Part shown: one piece after another, positions 48,452-57,745 of the stretch | Position numbering within the stretch: the first letter of the stretch is position 1 | Layout of the letters: each line of letters begins with the position of its first letter | NCBI RefSeq assembly: GCF_006968745.1 | Contig: NZ_CP030118.1 | Coordinates: forward strand, 1,190,654-1,254,653 | Reading direction: 5' to 3' | Length of the DNA stretch: 64,000 bases | From: Brasilonema sennae CENA114 | GTDB taxonomy: Bacteria; Cyanobacteriota; Cyanobacteriia; Cyanobacteriales; Nostocaceae | Program-made: the position numbers and the translations under genes | Notes under the pieces: generated by a model | Databases searched by the model: none | Told to the model about the DNA's origin: nothing | Seen by the model: the letters and a program-made list of their open reading frames with translations, nothing else

Positions 48452-48826
48452 TACTAGGTACTTGAGAGCAGATTTCGTTTAATTCACGCTTCACGTTATG
48501 TAGTGCAGAAAATCCGGAACGTGGTTCAGACAATCCTGCGGCTATTGTCTTTAATCCTTTGCGCAATGGTTTGGGATCAATTAGTTGCAAACCAGGGGTC
48601 AGTGCAATGCTATACTTCTCAATCAGATACTGTTTGCCATCGTAGAGAGCCGCCATTGGGATATTCCGCAAGGAACCATCCGGCACAAACACCAAAGTAG
48701 AGGTTTTACTGTCAGCCAAGGCAGCTTCAGCAGGTTTAATCAGCCAGCTGTAGACTTTTTGGGACAAGGACTGAACCTGTCGCAGTGTGTGGGGCTTTGA
48801 TAAATTTTCCCGTAATTGTTTTACAG
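48452..48826 (-). pseudogene. Fragment of duplicated TPR-CHAT gene
   Basis: 375 bp, almost identical to 42684-43058 of the intact gene (WLIKPAEAALADSKTSTLVF, YDGKQYLIEKYSIALTPGLQ). Both flanks are lost: the catalytic His and Cys downstream were deleted, joining directly to the leader, and the upstream TPR part is replaced by sequence leading into the ISAzo13-like element. It cannot make an active protease. Confidence 0.92.
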
Positions 48827-48874
48827 CAATTTTCAGGTAAGGGACTTCCAAAAAATAAATTATGCCATTATCAA

Positions 48875-48932
48875 TAATGATAATCATTACCTATGGGGAG
48901 GTGAAGTGGCTGCCGTCGGCAGCCCCTTCACC
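48875..48932. promoter_or_regulatory. Left IS subterminal palindrome and hairpin
   Basis: TAATGATAATCATTA (48875-48889) is a perfect palindrome about a central base; TGATAATCATTACCT within it fits a Zur consensus at 12 of 14 positions. It is followed by GGTGAAGTGGCTGCC, loop GTC, GGCAGCCCCTTCACC (48900-48932), a stem with one mismatch. Confidence 0.6.
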
Positions 48933-48983
48933 CCCTTTTGTAGTAATTTGAATAATGACTTAGGTTTTTGAGTGTGACAAACG

Positions 48984-50212
48984 GTGTCTATAGTCTTAAC
49001 TGATTCTCTAAAAAAGTTGTTGATTGAAACTGCATTTCAGCTTCATGGTGCGGCTAAACGTAAATTTATGGCACAAACAGTCGTGAAATTAGGTTTTGGG
49101 GGACAAAGGTTAGCACAACGAGAGTTGGCATGGAATCGAGACACAATTCGTAAAGGAATTAAAGAACTAACAACTGGCATTACTTGTGTTGATAATTACT
49201 CCGGTAAAGGACGCAAGAAAGCAGAGGAACATCTGATTACTCTTTTAGAAGATATAAAAAATATAGTGGATCAAGAAAGCCAAATTGACCCGAGTTTTAA
49301 AACTAGAAGATTGTATACTCGATTGACTGCTGCACAAGTGAGAAAGCAGCTAATAGAAAAGTACGGTTATAGTGACGAACTTTTACCCACATCAGAAACG
49401 ATTCGAGTCAAATTAAATGATTTAGGTTACAACCTCAGACGAGTGAAGAAAGTTTTACCTCAAAAAAAATTCCTCAAACCTCAGCAATCTTTGAGGAATT
49501 AGCAATCGTTAATCAAAATGCGGACTCAGATCCAAGTATTTTACGCTTAAGTCTAGATGCCAAGGCTCGTGTCAACATTGGTACATTTGACCTAGGCGGT
49601 AGAAACAGAGTAAAAACCGAAACTTTTGACCATGATTTTCAACCGAAAACTACCGTAACTCCTTATGGTATATTCATGCCAAAGTTTGACGAATTGTTCT
49701 TATACTTTACAGAGTCAAAAGTCACAAGTGATTTTATAGTTGATGTTTGAGAGGACTTTTGGTTGGGAGAGAGACATCGTTTTTCTCAGGTTGAAACACT
49801 AGTTCTCAATCAAGATAATGGCGGCGAGAATAGTTCTCGCCGCACCCAGTTTATGAAACCTATAGTAGAGTTTGCCCACAAGTACTCACTAAACATACGT
49901 TTAGCGTATTATCCTCCATATCATAGTAAATATAACCCCATCGAGAGAACATGGGCAGTATTGGAAAATCATTGGAATGGCAGCATTTTAGATGAAGTAG
50001 AGACGGCTTTAAACTTTGCTAAGACTATGAAATGGAAAGGTAAAAATCCAGTGGTTAAGCTAATTCATAAAACCTATGAGACTGGGGTAAAGCTGACAAA
50101 AAAAGCTATGTCTCAAATTGAAAAACAAATCGAACGCTTAACCAATTCTACTCATGAACTTTATCCTAATTTGGGGAATTGGTTTATTGATATCTGTTTT
50201 GGGAAAATTTAA
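48984..50212 (+). pseudogene. ISAzo13-family transposase with frameshift and stop
   Basis: The N-terminal part (LAQRELAWNRDTIRKGIKEL, LNDLGYNLRRVKKVLPQKK) ends at a run of eight A (49462-49469), where a -1 shift is needed to continue IPQTSAIFEELAIVNQNADS and the first catalytic region (LSLDAKARVNIGTFDLGG). An in-frame TGA at 49756-49758 or nearby interrupts SDFIVD and EDFWLGERHRF. The last part (LVLNQDNGGENSSRRTQFMK, YPPYHSKYNPIERTWAVLEN) is intact to 50212. The start lies near 48984. The A8 shift may be programmed; the stop indicates an inactive gene. Confidence 0.82.
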
Positions 50213-50318
50213 TTAGTTTGGCAAAAGCATTTATCAAGTTCTAAATCATATTCAATCATCACTATTTCACTTTTCCACAAAGGACTCTTGTGTTAACTCT
50301 TCATGACTAATTGAGGGG

Positions 50319-50376
50319 GGAGAAAGGGTTGCCGTCGGCAACCCTTTCTCCTCCCTCATAATGATTATCATTATGA
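50319..50376. promoter_or_regulatory. Right IS subterminal hairpin and palindrome
   Basis: GGAGAAAGGGTTGCC, loop GTC, GGCAACCCTTTCTCC (50319-50351) is a perfect 15-bp stem with the same apex as at the left end. TCATAATGAT-T-ATCATTATGA (50356-50376) is a perfect 21-bp palindrome; TCATAATGATTATCA fits the Zur consensus at 13 of 14. Confidence 0.65.
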
Positions 50377-50436
50377 TAAAAATGCTGTCTTTTGTTTTTT
50401 TTGGAATATTTTATTCTTTGGAAGTCCCTAAAGTCC

Positions 50437-51055
50437 AGACATTAGCGAACGCACCATCTGACGAGGGTTGAAAAAAATCGGATTCACGCGAAAAAAAAGA
50501 CTTATGGCTACCGTGAACGGGATGAGGACAAACGGCGGAAGTTCCTCAAACAGCTAGCCGCAGTTGAGCGTGAGTTAATTGTGTATGCCGACGAAGCTGG
50601 CATGAATCAGCCGGAGGACTATGGTTACGGCTACAGTCCCCAAGGAAAACGGTTCTATGATCTCAAATCGGGTCGGAGAACGGGGCGAGTTAATATGATT
50701 GCGGCGTTGTGTGCTAAGCAGTTGCTTGCCCCATTCACAATTGAGGGGGCTTGCAACCGCCAGGTTTTTGAAACCTGGTTAGAAACATGCCTGATTCCAA
50801 CATTAAAACCAGGGCAGAAGCTGGTGATCGACAACCCCACTTTTCACAAGGGTGGACGTATTGAGCAATTAGTGCAGGCTGCTGGTTCGTAGTCGCGTAC
50901 TTGCCACCTTACTCTCCTGACTTGAACAAGATTGAACCGTGCTGGTCTTGGCTCAAAAGTCCCATCCGCAAGCAACTAGAGGACTTCCCTACCTTGCGGG
51001 CAGCGATGGAGCATATTCTGAGCTTAGCGTCCTAACCAACCTGGCGCTTGCTATA
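50437..51055 (+). mobile_element. IS630-family element, truncated copy 2
   Basis: It begins inside the transposase at GACATTAGCGAACGC, next to the ISAzo13-like element, and ends in the same right terminal repeat as copy 1 (CCAACCTGGCGCTTGCTATA). The catalytic half runs GLKKIGFTRK, A8, YADEAGMNQPEDYGYGYSPQ and LVIDNPTFHKGG, then a stop and frameshift after AAGS near 50890. The shared TGA after the SERTI codons shows that it and copy 1 derive from one already mutated element. Confidence 0.85.
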
Positions 51056-51296
51056 ATACCAAATTGCGTTCAACACCTCACCTTTGCCCCTACCGTGCAC
51101 ACACATCTCCCTGAAAACCTCACCTTCGCTTTTTGCTACGCTAAAATCTTTCTCTTTCCTTTCTTTCCCTCTCCTTAATAAGGAGAGGGATGCCCGATAG
51201 GGCAGGGTGAGGTCTTTCAATAAGGAGAGGGATGCCCGATAGGGCAGGGTGAGGTAAACACGTATGAATGCAACCCGCGTATAAATTTTAAATCCA
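51056..51296. repeat. Intergenic repeat with two 42-bp units
   Basis: AATAAGGAGAGGGATGCCCG starts at 51177 and 51219, the units sharing AGGGCAGGGTGAGGT. CCCTCTCCTTAATAAGGAGA, followed by GGG, around 51168-51190 is a perfect hairpin. No gene. It is probably a dispersed cyanobacterial repeat upstream of the next gene. Confidence 0.7.
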
Positions 51297-51713
51297 ATGA
51301 CTCAACCCATTATTTGGATACACGGAGACTGTCTAAGTCCGCGAAACCCCGCACTCGAAGAATATCCCGAAGCACCCGCCATCTGGGTTTGGGACGATGC
51401 TTTGATAGAAGAATGGCAACTGAGTTTGAAACGTCTCACCTTTATCTACGAATGCTTGCTAGAATTACCCGTTGTTATTCGCCGTGGCAATGTCGCCAAA
51501 GAAGTTTTAGCCTTTGCCAAAGAGCATAATGCCAACAAAGTCGTGACAGCAGACAGTCCTAGTCCCCGGTTTGATGCTATCTGTGATGAAATTGAGCGTT
51601 CTGTGGAACTAGAAGTCTTTGAAGTAGAACCGTTTTTTGATTACGACGGCTATATTGACCTCAAGCGCTTCTCCCGCTACTGGAAAGTTGCCCAAAAGTA
51701 TGTGTTTGATTAG
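51297..51713 (+). CDS. Photolyase N-terminal-domain-like protein
   Basis: 138 residues resembling the alpha/beta antenna domain of the photolyase/cryptochrome family: IIWIHGDCLSPRNPALEEYP, then AIWVWDDALIEEWQLSLKRL, LPVVIRRGNVAKEVLAFAKE and NKVVTADSPSP. The FAD-binding catalytic domain is absent, so it is not a DNA repair enzyme by itself. Such stand-alone proteins are conserved in cyanobacteria, function unknown. It ends naturally (WKVAQKYVFD, TAG), so I regard it as complete and not a truncation. Confidence 0.65.
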   Translation: MTQPIIWIHGDCLSPRNPALEEYPEAPAIWVWDDALIEEWQLSLKRLTFIYECLLELPVVIRRGNVAKEVLAFAKEHNANKVVTADSPSPRFDAICDEIERSVELEVFEVEPFFDYDGYIDLKRFSRYWKVAQKYVFD

Positions 51714-51896
51714 ACTTGCAGGACAGAATTTGTAGCGATTTTTTACAAGTTCTGGAGCATGGGTGAGTTGAGTTCAACAGAACGCAACTGAGTATTATTT
51801 GAAGCAATGAATCATCTTGAATTGGGTGCAAAAGCTTGATCATTCTTGGTCGGTATTTTAATTTCTCTCAACTTGTAAACCTCACCAACCCCATCT

Positions 51897-52115
51897 TTAA
51901 TGGAAACTCTGCTCAATCGCCACATCTAGAAAGTTACCTGTATTTTCCCGTAAAGAAGTATCTACTCCTTTATCCATAGATGCAGTGTTAGAAATGACAC
52001 ACATTGAACTTGCATAAAAAATTGTAGTATAACAAAGAACAACAATTGTGCCGATAGTTATGGATATAGTAGTCAGATATACAAATTTTTTGTTCAAAGC
52101 TTTGGAAAACATCAA
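51897..52115 (-). CDS. Possible small membrane protein
   Basis: 72 residues: a basic start (MMFSKALNKK), one strong hydrophobic segment (FVYLTTISITIGTIVVLCYT), and a polar tail with two cysteines or one close to the membrane. No family recognised. Composition is plausible but there is no strong ribosome-binding site, so it may be chance. Confidence 0.35.
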   Translation of the reverse strand: MMFSKALNKKFVYLTTISITIGTIVVLCYTTIFYASSMCVISNTASMDKGVDTSLRENTGNFLDVAIEQSFH

Positions 52116-52153
52116 GAATGCCCTTTGAAGAGAAGAGTGTATATCGGGAAAAT

Positions 52154-52188
52154 GATGTTTCAGCTAATGTAACATTAGCTGAAACATC
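52154..52188. repeat. Perfect 35-bp palindrome
   Basis: GATGTTTCAGCTAATGT, a central A, then ACATTAGCTGAAACATC: 17-bp arms without mismatch. No T-tract follows on either strand, so a simple terminator is unlikely. It lies 39 bp upstream of the possible small membrane-protein gene on the minus strand and 260 bp upstream of the MAPEG gene on the plus strand. Confidence 0.8.
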
Positions 52189-52450
52189 GCCTAAGATGGA
52201 TCGTGCTAAACATACATCATCCTATGAAATGACCGTATTGGATGATTTCTGAAAAATTTTTAAAATACGGATATCAGACCAACACAAATAACAAACAGCT
52301 ATTTGTAAAGTAGCTAATCAAATTTATTGAAGCTAGAGAGAAAAGTCATGATTTTAGTATGACTTGAGTCACATTTTGATGAGAAAATTATACTATAGTA
52401 TCTTTCTTTAGACGAAAAAGTGACTTTAAATACTTAAAAATAACGAAAAT

Positions 52451-52668
52451 ATGATTCCAATTTCAACTCTTTTTATCGGGCTTAATGGTTTGATTGCTCT
52501 TTTGCTCACCTACATTGTGATGATGGAACGAACAAGAACAAGGCTGTGGCATGGTGAGTCAAAGGAAGATGTGGCGAAACAACGCGATCCGCTGATAAAT
52601 CCAAATGTTGTTGCAGCTACAGTCGAAAAGTTACCGACAAAAATTATTCCTGATAAAGTTGAAGACTA
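52451..52668 (+). pseudogene. MAPEG-family protein, 5' part, interrupted by IS630
   Basis: MIPISTLFIGLNGLIALLLT and MMERTRTRLWHGESKEDVAK are the first helix and conserved loop of cyanobacterial MAPEG proteins (membrane proteins related to glutathione-dependent enzymes). The frame ends at D-stop exactly at the IS end. The remainder is at 53996-54274. Codons match across the insertion: KVED before and GALQRKVRAHGNFAEY after. Confidence 0.88.
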
Positions 52669-53992
52669 GTACAGCACGGCGTAAATAAACCAAGTATTAG
52701 ACAGCTAACACTTTACCCTTATATGTCCACTGAAAAGGTTTAGCCATTGTTTTATTAAAGTAGTCGATAAATTCAAGAATTCGGGTTTTTAGGTCATCCT
52801 GACTCTTGAAGCTAGCACGCTGAAGTAACTTACGAACCAAAATACTGAACCAAATTTCAATCTGGTTGAGCCAAGAAGAGTGTTTAGGGGTGTAATGGAA
52901 AACAATTCGATGTGTTTTGTCACTTAAAAAAGCAGCACGGGATTTCATGGATTTGAGTATTCCCCTTTTTCCTTTAATACCCAGATCGATATTCAAACCT
53001 TCTTTTTCTGCAACCAAACGAACCAGCGATTCAGACTGATGCGTATTCAGACAATCCATGATTAGATGCCATTTTTTAGCATTGGGTTCACTTTCAATGA
53101 TTCGACGAATATTGAGAACAAAATCAACTTCTGTTCGAGAATCTCCACAAGTAGGCTCGATAATCTTACCAGTAGCGACATCAAAATTAGCAATTAAACT
53201 CTGTGTACCGTGACGAATATACTCAAACTCCCTTCTTTCAACTTTACCAGGTCGCATCGGTAAATCTTTTTCTAGACGCTCTGTAGCTTGAATACCCGTC
53301 ATTTCATCAATTGATATTGTACGCTCTGCGTTTTGATAACGTTCAATCGCACTTATGTATAAACCAGTAATATCTTCAACTTTTACGTCAAATTCTTCGT
53401 CCTTAGGGGGGGGTTAACCAGTAACTACTCTGGTGGGGTTTAAGTTCTGCCTCTTCTAGTAATCTTCCAACATGGCGGACAGATATGCTTTCAATAATCC
53501 CTTGCTTTATAATTTCGTCTGCTAGTTCTCTTGGTGTCCAATGACTTATTGGTCGTCCGTAGTCTTCGGGTTTTGAACATGCAAGGGCAAACAGTTTGAT
53601 TACTTGCTCCATACTAAATTTTACTGGTGCCCCAATACGCTCCGAATCTCGTAGTCTCTCAAAAGTAGGCAACTTTTTATCGCTAGTTTTAAACCATCGG
53701 TTTCGCCATAAACGAGCCATATCCAGACTTATATTTAATGTTCGAGCAATTTCGCCATTATTTTTCCCCTCTGACGCTAGAAGAATTATTTTTGCACGTA
53801 GTACTATTTGTTGCCCTGTATTGTGTCGGTTTACCAACTCTTGCAGTTCTGAGCGATCGCCATCGCTTAAGTTTAATTGTTTTGGAGCTAATCCTGCCAC
53901 ATCCTAATTCTCCGCTTCTCAGCAAAAACTACTTTTAATCTAATTACTCATTCTCCCACAGTAATACCTGGTTAACTTACGCCGTGCTGTAC
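52669..53992 (-). mobile_element. IS630-family element (second type) inside the MAPEG gene
   Basis: Ends GTACAGCACGGCGTAA on the left and the inverse TTACGCCGTGCTGTAC on the right, flanked by TA (52667-52668, 53993-53994). About 1,324 bp with two overlapping-frame orfs on the minus strand. Both orfs and ends look intact, so it may be mobile. Confidence 0.88.
52697..53900 (-). CDS. IS630-family transposase, OrfA/OrfB joined at a C8 run
   Basis: OrfA (53900-53403) carries the DNA-binding half: [20 protein letters not shown] and [15 protein letters not shown]. It stops just after a run of eight C (53406-53413). A -1 shift there continues as [20 protein letters not shown], then [18 protein letters not shown] and the DDE half: [16 protein letters not shown] and [20 protein letters not shown], ending at 52697. 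The slippery run fits programmed frameshifting, which would give a full protein of about 400 residues. It can alternatively be read as a mutated gene. Confidence 0.78.
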
Positions 53993-53995
53993 TAG

Positions 53996-54274
53996 GGTGC
54001 TTTACAGCGTAAGGTTCGCGCGCATGGGAATTTCGCGGAATATGTGCCCCTAGCATTACTTTTTGTCATTGCTCTTGAGTTAATGCATGCGCCAAATTGG
54101 CTCATTTGGTTAGAGGGTGGCGTTCTCACAATAGCCAGAGTTGCTCATGCATGGGGTTTAATTACAACTTATGGGCCTTCTATTGGTCGGGCAACTGGCT
54201 TTTTTATTACCTTGTTTGTCTACATACTTGGTAGCCTAGCTTGTGTTTATTATGGCATTAAAGGTATCATTTAG
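53996..54274 (+). pseudogene. MAPEG-family protein, 3' part
   Basis: GALQRKVRAHGNFAEYVPLA, then LLFVIALELMHAPNWLIWLE and two more membrane segments ending GIKGII. It is the downstream remainder of the gene begun at 52451. Removing the IS would leave a TAG codon between the parts, so either the junction has mutated or the gene was already broken. Its stop overlaps the convergent GNAT stop. Confidence 0.85.
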
Positions 54275-54336
54275 TATGTATTTATCAAAGGCTTCCAGTG
54301 ATATTGAATATTGGGTTGCCCATTAATTTTATTGAC
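54271..54336 (-). pseudogene. GNAT acetyltransferase, 3' end beyond the IS4-like element
   Basis: Minus-strand translation gives VNKINGQPNIQYHWKPLINT, then Y and a stop at 54271, which is the expected continuation of KAGKLSVN in the GNAT gene at 55788-56185. It was separated by insertion of the IS; GTCAA is duplicated at both junctions. Confidence 0.8.
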
Positions 54337-55787
54337 TCACATCTTGCACCTGGAAATATGAATGTCAAAACCACAACTACGTGCGAGGGGAGCTAAGCGT
54401 TCAATATCAAGTAAAAGAAGAGACACGACTATTTGGGTAAAAATTGATTCTAAGGCAGTTTGTGCAGCCTGACCCCAATCAGGTGGTGATCCAGACTGAA
54501 TATGAAGATAAGTCCAATGAGCAATGAGGTAGGCAGTCAGAGAAAGAATCAGCCAGCGATACATGCCAAGGAGAGAACCCTGTCCAAAACGGTGCAAACC
54601 AAAACGTTCGCGAAGCGTGACCCTTTGGGTCATTGCTTTGCGGTTTTAAACCATCCCTCAATTTGCCAACGACGCTTACCCCACCACTTGAGAGTAGAAG
54701 CTTTAATGGGACGAGTAGACAAGACAAAACGTTTTTCAAGCTTGCCCTTATCGCGCTTTAAGTAATACCAAGATACGGTAACGGGAAACTTTAAACCAAC
54801 CAAACGGACTTGTTGTCCCTGTTTGTGTAAATGTCTTAAAACTCTTCCATCAACTAATTTACGGTTAATAGCCACACCTGTAACCGCATGATATTTCAAC
54901 TTGCGTACACCATGAAGAAATTCCACGCTCCCAAAAGCCGTATCAACCAAAATATTCACCCGAAAGCGTTCAGTTAAAGATTTAGGTAAACGCTTAACTA
55001 ACCTGAGTCCTAGTTGAGCGGGTGAAGGTGTACCCTTACCTCTCCAAACACGGAAGTTCCAAGGTATGCGCCACTTTCCGACAACTAAATAAACTACTAC
55101 TATATGCAGACCACGTTTACCGTTATAAACTCTTATTAAATCCTCAAAGTTTTTAAATTTACCCCGTTTTTCAAGAGTCGTTAGGTCAATGATAACCTGT
55201 AAAAATGGTTTACGTCCTTTCCCTTCTGCTGAAAAAACCTTTAAGCTCGTCTCTAATACATGGTTACGAACAATACGAATCATATCCCTTGTTGACCAAG
55301 GATTGATATTTAAAAACCGACTCAATGCACTCGGAGATTTGGTTTGAGAGTGTTCAGGTAAGGGATGCCCTTGCGCTTCCAAAAATCATCCCAGCATTGC
55401 ATCAAGATTATCTTTTTGGTATTGCGTCGGCATTAACTCTTTGAGATTGTATACTAGCTTTTGGGCGTAGGTAAGCATTGTTCTTGCTATAAAAAATTCG
55501 ATATTTCACGCCCTTTCTCTCATATTTTCTGCTATCAAAGCAAATTCCGTTTTTGAAATTAAAGTTAGCGCTGGCGCTCCGCGCTCGCCGTAGGCGATCG
55601 CACTACAGGATGACGCAAATAGTCATCCCTACATCTTGTATTTTTGGAAGCTTTTTATGTAAAATTACGGCTACTTTAAGTTTCTTTATCACTCTTATGT
55701 ACTTAAATTATTGATTCATCTTCTGTTATATTTTTGTACTCCTTATTTGCCTTTTACGGGTTTGTTCGGTTAGGTGCAAGATGTGAG
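54336..55787 (-). mobile_element. IS4-like element inside the GNAT gene
   Basis: Perfect 16-bp inverted ends CTCACATCTTGCACCT at 54336 and (complementary) at 55787; TTGA(C) is duplicated on either side. About 1,452 bp. A similar end-like phrase, CTCAGATCTTGCACCT, occurs at 26559-26574. Confidence 0.88.
54337..55480 (-). pseudogene. IS4-like transposase with a stop and a repeat insertion
   Basis: The gene begins at about 55480 (MLTYAQKLVYNLKELMPTQY). An in-frame TGA after DAMLG precedes FLEAQGHPLPEHSQTKSPSA. The catalytic core (LQVIIDLTTLEKRGKFK, VNILVDTAFGSVEFLHG, WWGKRRWQIEGWFKTAK) is intact to about 54640. Then about 29 bp of a cyanobacterial palindromic repeat (CAATGACCCAAAGGGTCACG) disrupt the frame before RFGLHRFGQGSLLGMYRWLI. 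Two independent lesions make it inactive. Confidence 0.85.
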
Positions 55788-56185
55788 TTGACTGACAGCT
55801 TACCAGCTTTAAAGCCATGCTTCTCGTAAAATACGCAAGCTCGTATATTCTGTTGTAATGTTTGAAGCATTAATCCTTGTGGACAAATCTCTTTAGCTTT
55901 GTTGAGTAGGGCTGAACCAACACCACAATTTTGATATTCGGGATTCACAAAAATCTGTGATAAATACTGTTCTTGTTTTATCACTACGACAAAGCCTACA
56001 ATGTGATGTTCAACTTCGGCAACCCAAACTTCTCCTGTGACAGCAAGATCATCACAAAAGCGAGATTTCCATGCAGAATATGGCTGTGGATGTTGAATAT
56101 TGGGAAATGTCTGGTGCCAAGTTCGATACCAAAGCTGAAGAATGTTTTCTAAATCCTTTGAGTCATAAAGTCGAATTCTCACCAT
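55788..56185 (-). pseudogene. GNAT N-acetyltransferase, 5' part, interrupted by an IS
   Basis: Acetyl-CoA-binding motif QIFVNPEYQNCGVGSALLNK, then ACVFYEKHGFKAGKLSVN, are typical GNAT. About 133 native residues remain; the IS end then supplies a foreign tail (SHLAPNRTNP). Only the last 20 or so residues were separated, so a partly active protein is possible. Substrate unknown. Confidence 0.85.
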
Positions 56186-56389
56186 GTTCAGTCAAGATTT
56201 TGAAAATAAAACCACAGATGTACACACATAAATTATCTGTGATTATTTGCACCGCAGGTGCAACAACAGCAACATGCCGCTTTCTCCTGGTGCTTATTCG
56301 ATTTTTTTCCTTTGTTGCGAGCTACTAATTATTTCCATCTGTGACGATAGATGAGCAAAAAAGCAGTTTGAGCGCGATACGCGCGATCG
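56186..56389. repeat. Intergenic repeat shared with 57980-58060
   Basis: AATAAAACCACA, then ATAAATTATCTGTGATTAT, occurs here (56203-56249) and again at 57990-58043. A GAGCGCGATACGCGCGATCG tract near 56370 is HIP1-type repeat DNA. No gene. Confidence 0.6.
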
Positions 56390-57745
56390 CTATAGCTTGG
56401 GCAATTGACTAGCGTTAGTTGAATGACTTTCAAACATCTCTGGTAACTGGACTCCAAGTAGAAGTACTCTTGATGCCATAAACGCTGATGTCGCCAACCA
56501 CAAAAGATGGTTATTCTCAGCCGACCATGCCCAAAACGCCACTGGTGCAAATCCCAATAAAGCTGCCATTAAGGCGGCGTTACGTAAAGATTGCCCTTTT
56601 GTTAATCCTGCAAAATACCCCTCCAGAATCCAAGCAATTGAAAAAAAACTCAAGACGAAGAATAACCAAGGTACATAGTGTTTAATTGGCTCAATCAGTT
56701 CAGCGTGATTGGTTAACAACCCAAATACAGTCTCAGGTAACAAAACGCACGCTCCTGAAGTGGTAACTCCCACCAGCAAACTAGTGAACAGCGAAATCTG
56801 CAATAAGGGCAGTAACTGATCATCAGCGGATTGACCTTTAAAATTTCCGGTTAAAGTCTCCGTAGTGAATCCTATTCCTTCAATCAAGTATGCGAGCAGA
56901 AATACTACCTGTTGGAGCAAGGCATTTTCTGTTAAGACATCTGTTCCGAAAGTGGCACTGAGATTGAAAAAAATTGTCCAAATCGACATATAAACTAAAG
57001 ATCTAACCAGTAGGTCACTATTGAGGAAAAAAGTAGCTTGAAAAGCCGACGATTCCCAAAACTTCTGGAGTGCTGTTCGCAATTCTTGCCACTCGATAGA
57101 GCGAAACGCCAAGAGCATACCTACCAATAACGTCAAATACTCGCTAATCGCATGAGACAGTCCAGCCCCTGTACTTCCCAAATCCCACCGCATAATCGAG
57201 AAATAAGTCAGCACAATATTAGCGGCGTTGCCAACAGCGGTCAACAGCAACACTTTGCCATTTTGTTCCCGTCCCAAAAACCAGCCAATGATTACAAAAT
57301 TGAGCAAAACTGCAGGTGCTCCCCAAATCCGGGCGTTAAAATAATCCAGTCCGATAGACTCAACTTCTGGAGAGCCGTTCAATAAATGAAACCCTACCGC
57401 TCCTATAGGGTACTGCAACACAAAGATGAGAACACCCAGCACTAAAGCTATGAAGCCATTTCGCACTCCTGCTAGTAATATCGCCTCTTGGTCGTCCTGT
57501 CCGACGGCTTGAGATGTTACTGCGGTAGTTGAGATCCGTAAAAAGAGCAAGTTCTCGTAGATGTAGTTGAAGAGAACTGTAGCCAAACTAACTCCTGCTA
57601 AATGACGGATTTCGGTGAGATGACCTAAGAATGCAATACCGATCAAACCTGCCAAAGGCTCTGTGAGATTGGAAAGAACATTGATAACTGTCAGTCTGTA
57701 AAAACGACGGAACAGGTCATGGTTCGCTTTTACATAGTCAAACAT
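56390..57745 (-). CDS. MATE-family efflux transporter
   Basis: 451 residues with about twelve membrane helices: NVLSNLTEPLAGLIGIAFLG, LRISTTAVTSQAVGQDDQEA and GLSHAISEYLTLLVGMLLAF are MATE-type, closest to the DinF branch. It exports small molecules in exchange for H+ or Na+; the substrate is not predictable. It is monocistronic on the minus strand, separated from lepA by 363 bp of repeats. Confidence 0.9.
   Translation of the reverse strand: MFDYVKANHDLFRRFYRLTVINVLSNLTEPLAGLIGIAFLGHLTEIRHLAGVSLATVLFNYIYENLLFLRISTTAVTSQAVGQDDQEAILLAGVRNGFIALVLGVLIFVLQYPIGAVGFHLLNGSPEVESIGLDYFNARIWGAPAVLLNFVIIGWFLGREQNGKVLLLTAVGNAANIVLTYFSIMRWDLGSTGAGLSHAISEYLTLLVGMLLAFRSIEWQELRTALQKFWESSAFQATFFLNSDLLVRSLVYMSIWTIFFNLSATFGTDVLTENALLQQVVFLLAYLIEGIGFTTETLTGNFKGQSADDQLLPLLQISLFTSLLVGVTTSGACVLLPETVFGLLTNHAELIEPIKHYVPWLFFVLSFFSIAWILEGYFAGLTKGQSLRNAALMAALLGFAPVAFWAWSAENNHLLWLATSAFMASRVLLLGVQLPEMFESHSTNASQLPKL

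Larger units (their letters stand above)
48841..50428 (+). mobile_element. ISAzo13-like insertion sequence
   Basis: The ends read GGGACTTCCAAAAAATAAAT on the left and, complementary, GGGACTTCCAAAGAATAAAA on the right; flanking TAA (48838-48840 and 50429-50431) is a 3-bp target duplication. The 1,588-bp element carries a broken transposase. Just inside each end lies a GC-rich hairpin and an AT-rich palindrome resembling Fur/Zur operators. Confidence 0.85.
51714..52450. other. Mostly gene-free AT-rich region
   Basis: 737 bp containing one possible small membrane-protein gene (51897-52115) and a 35-bp perfect palindrome (52154-52188). The remaining sequence shows nothing I can name; the last part is probably the MAPEG promoter. 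Confidence 0.4.
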
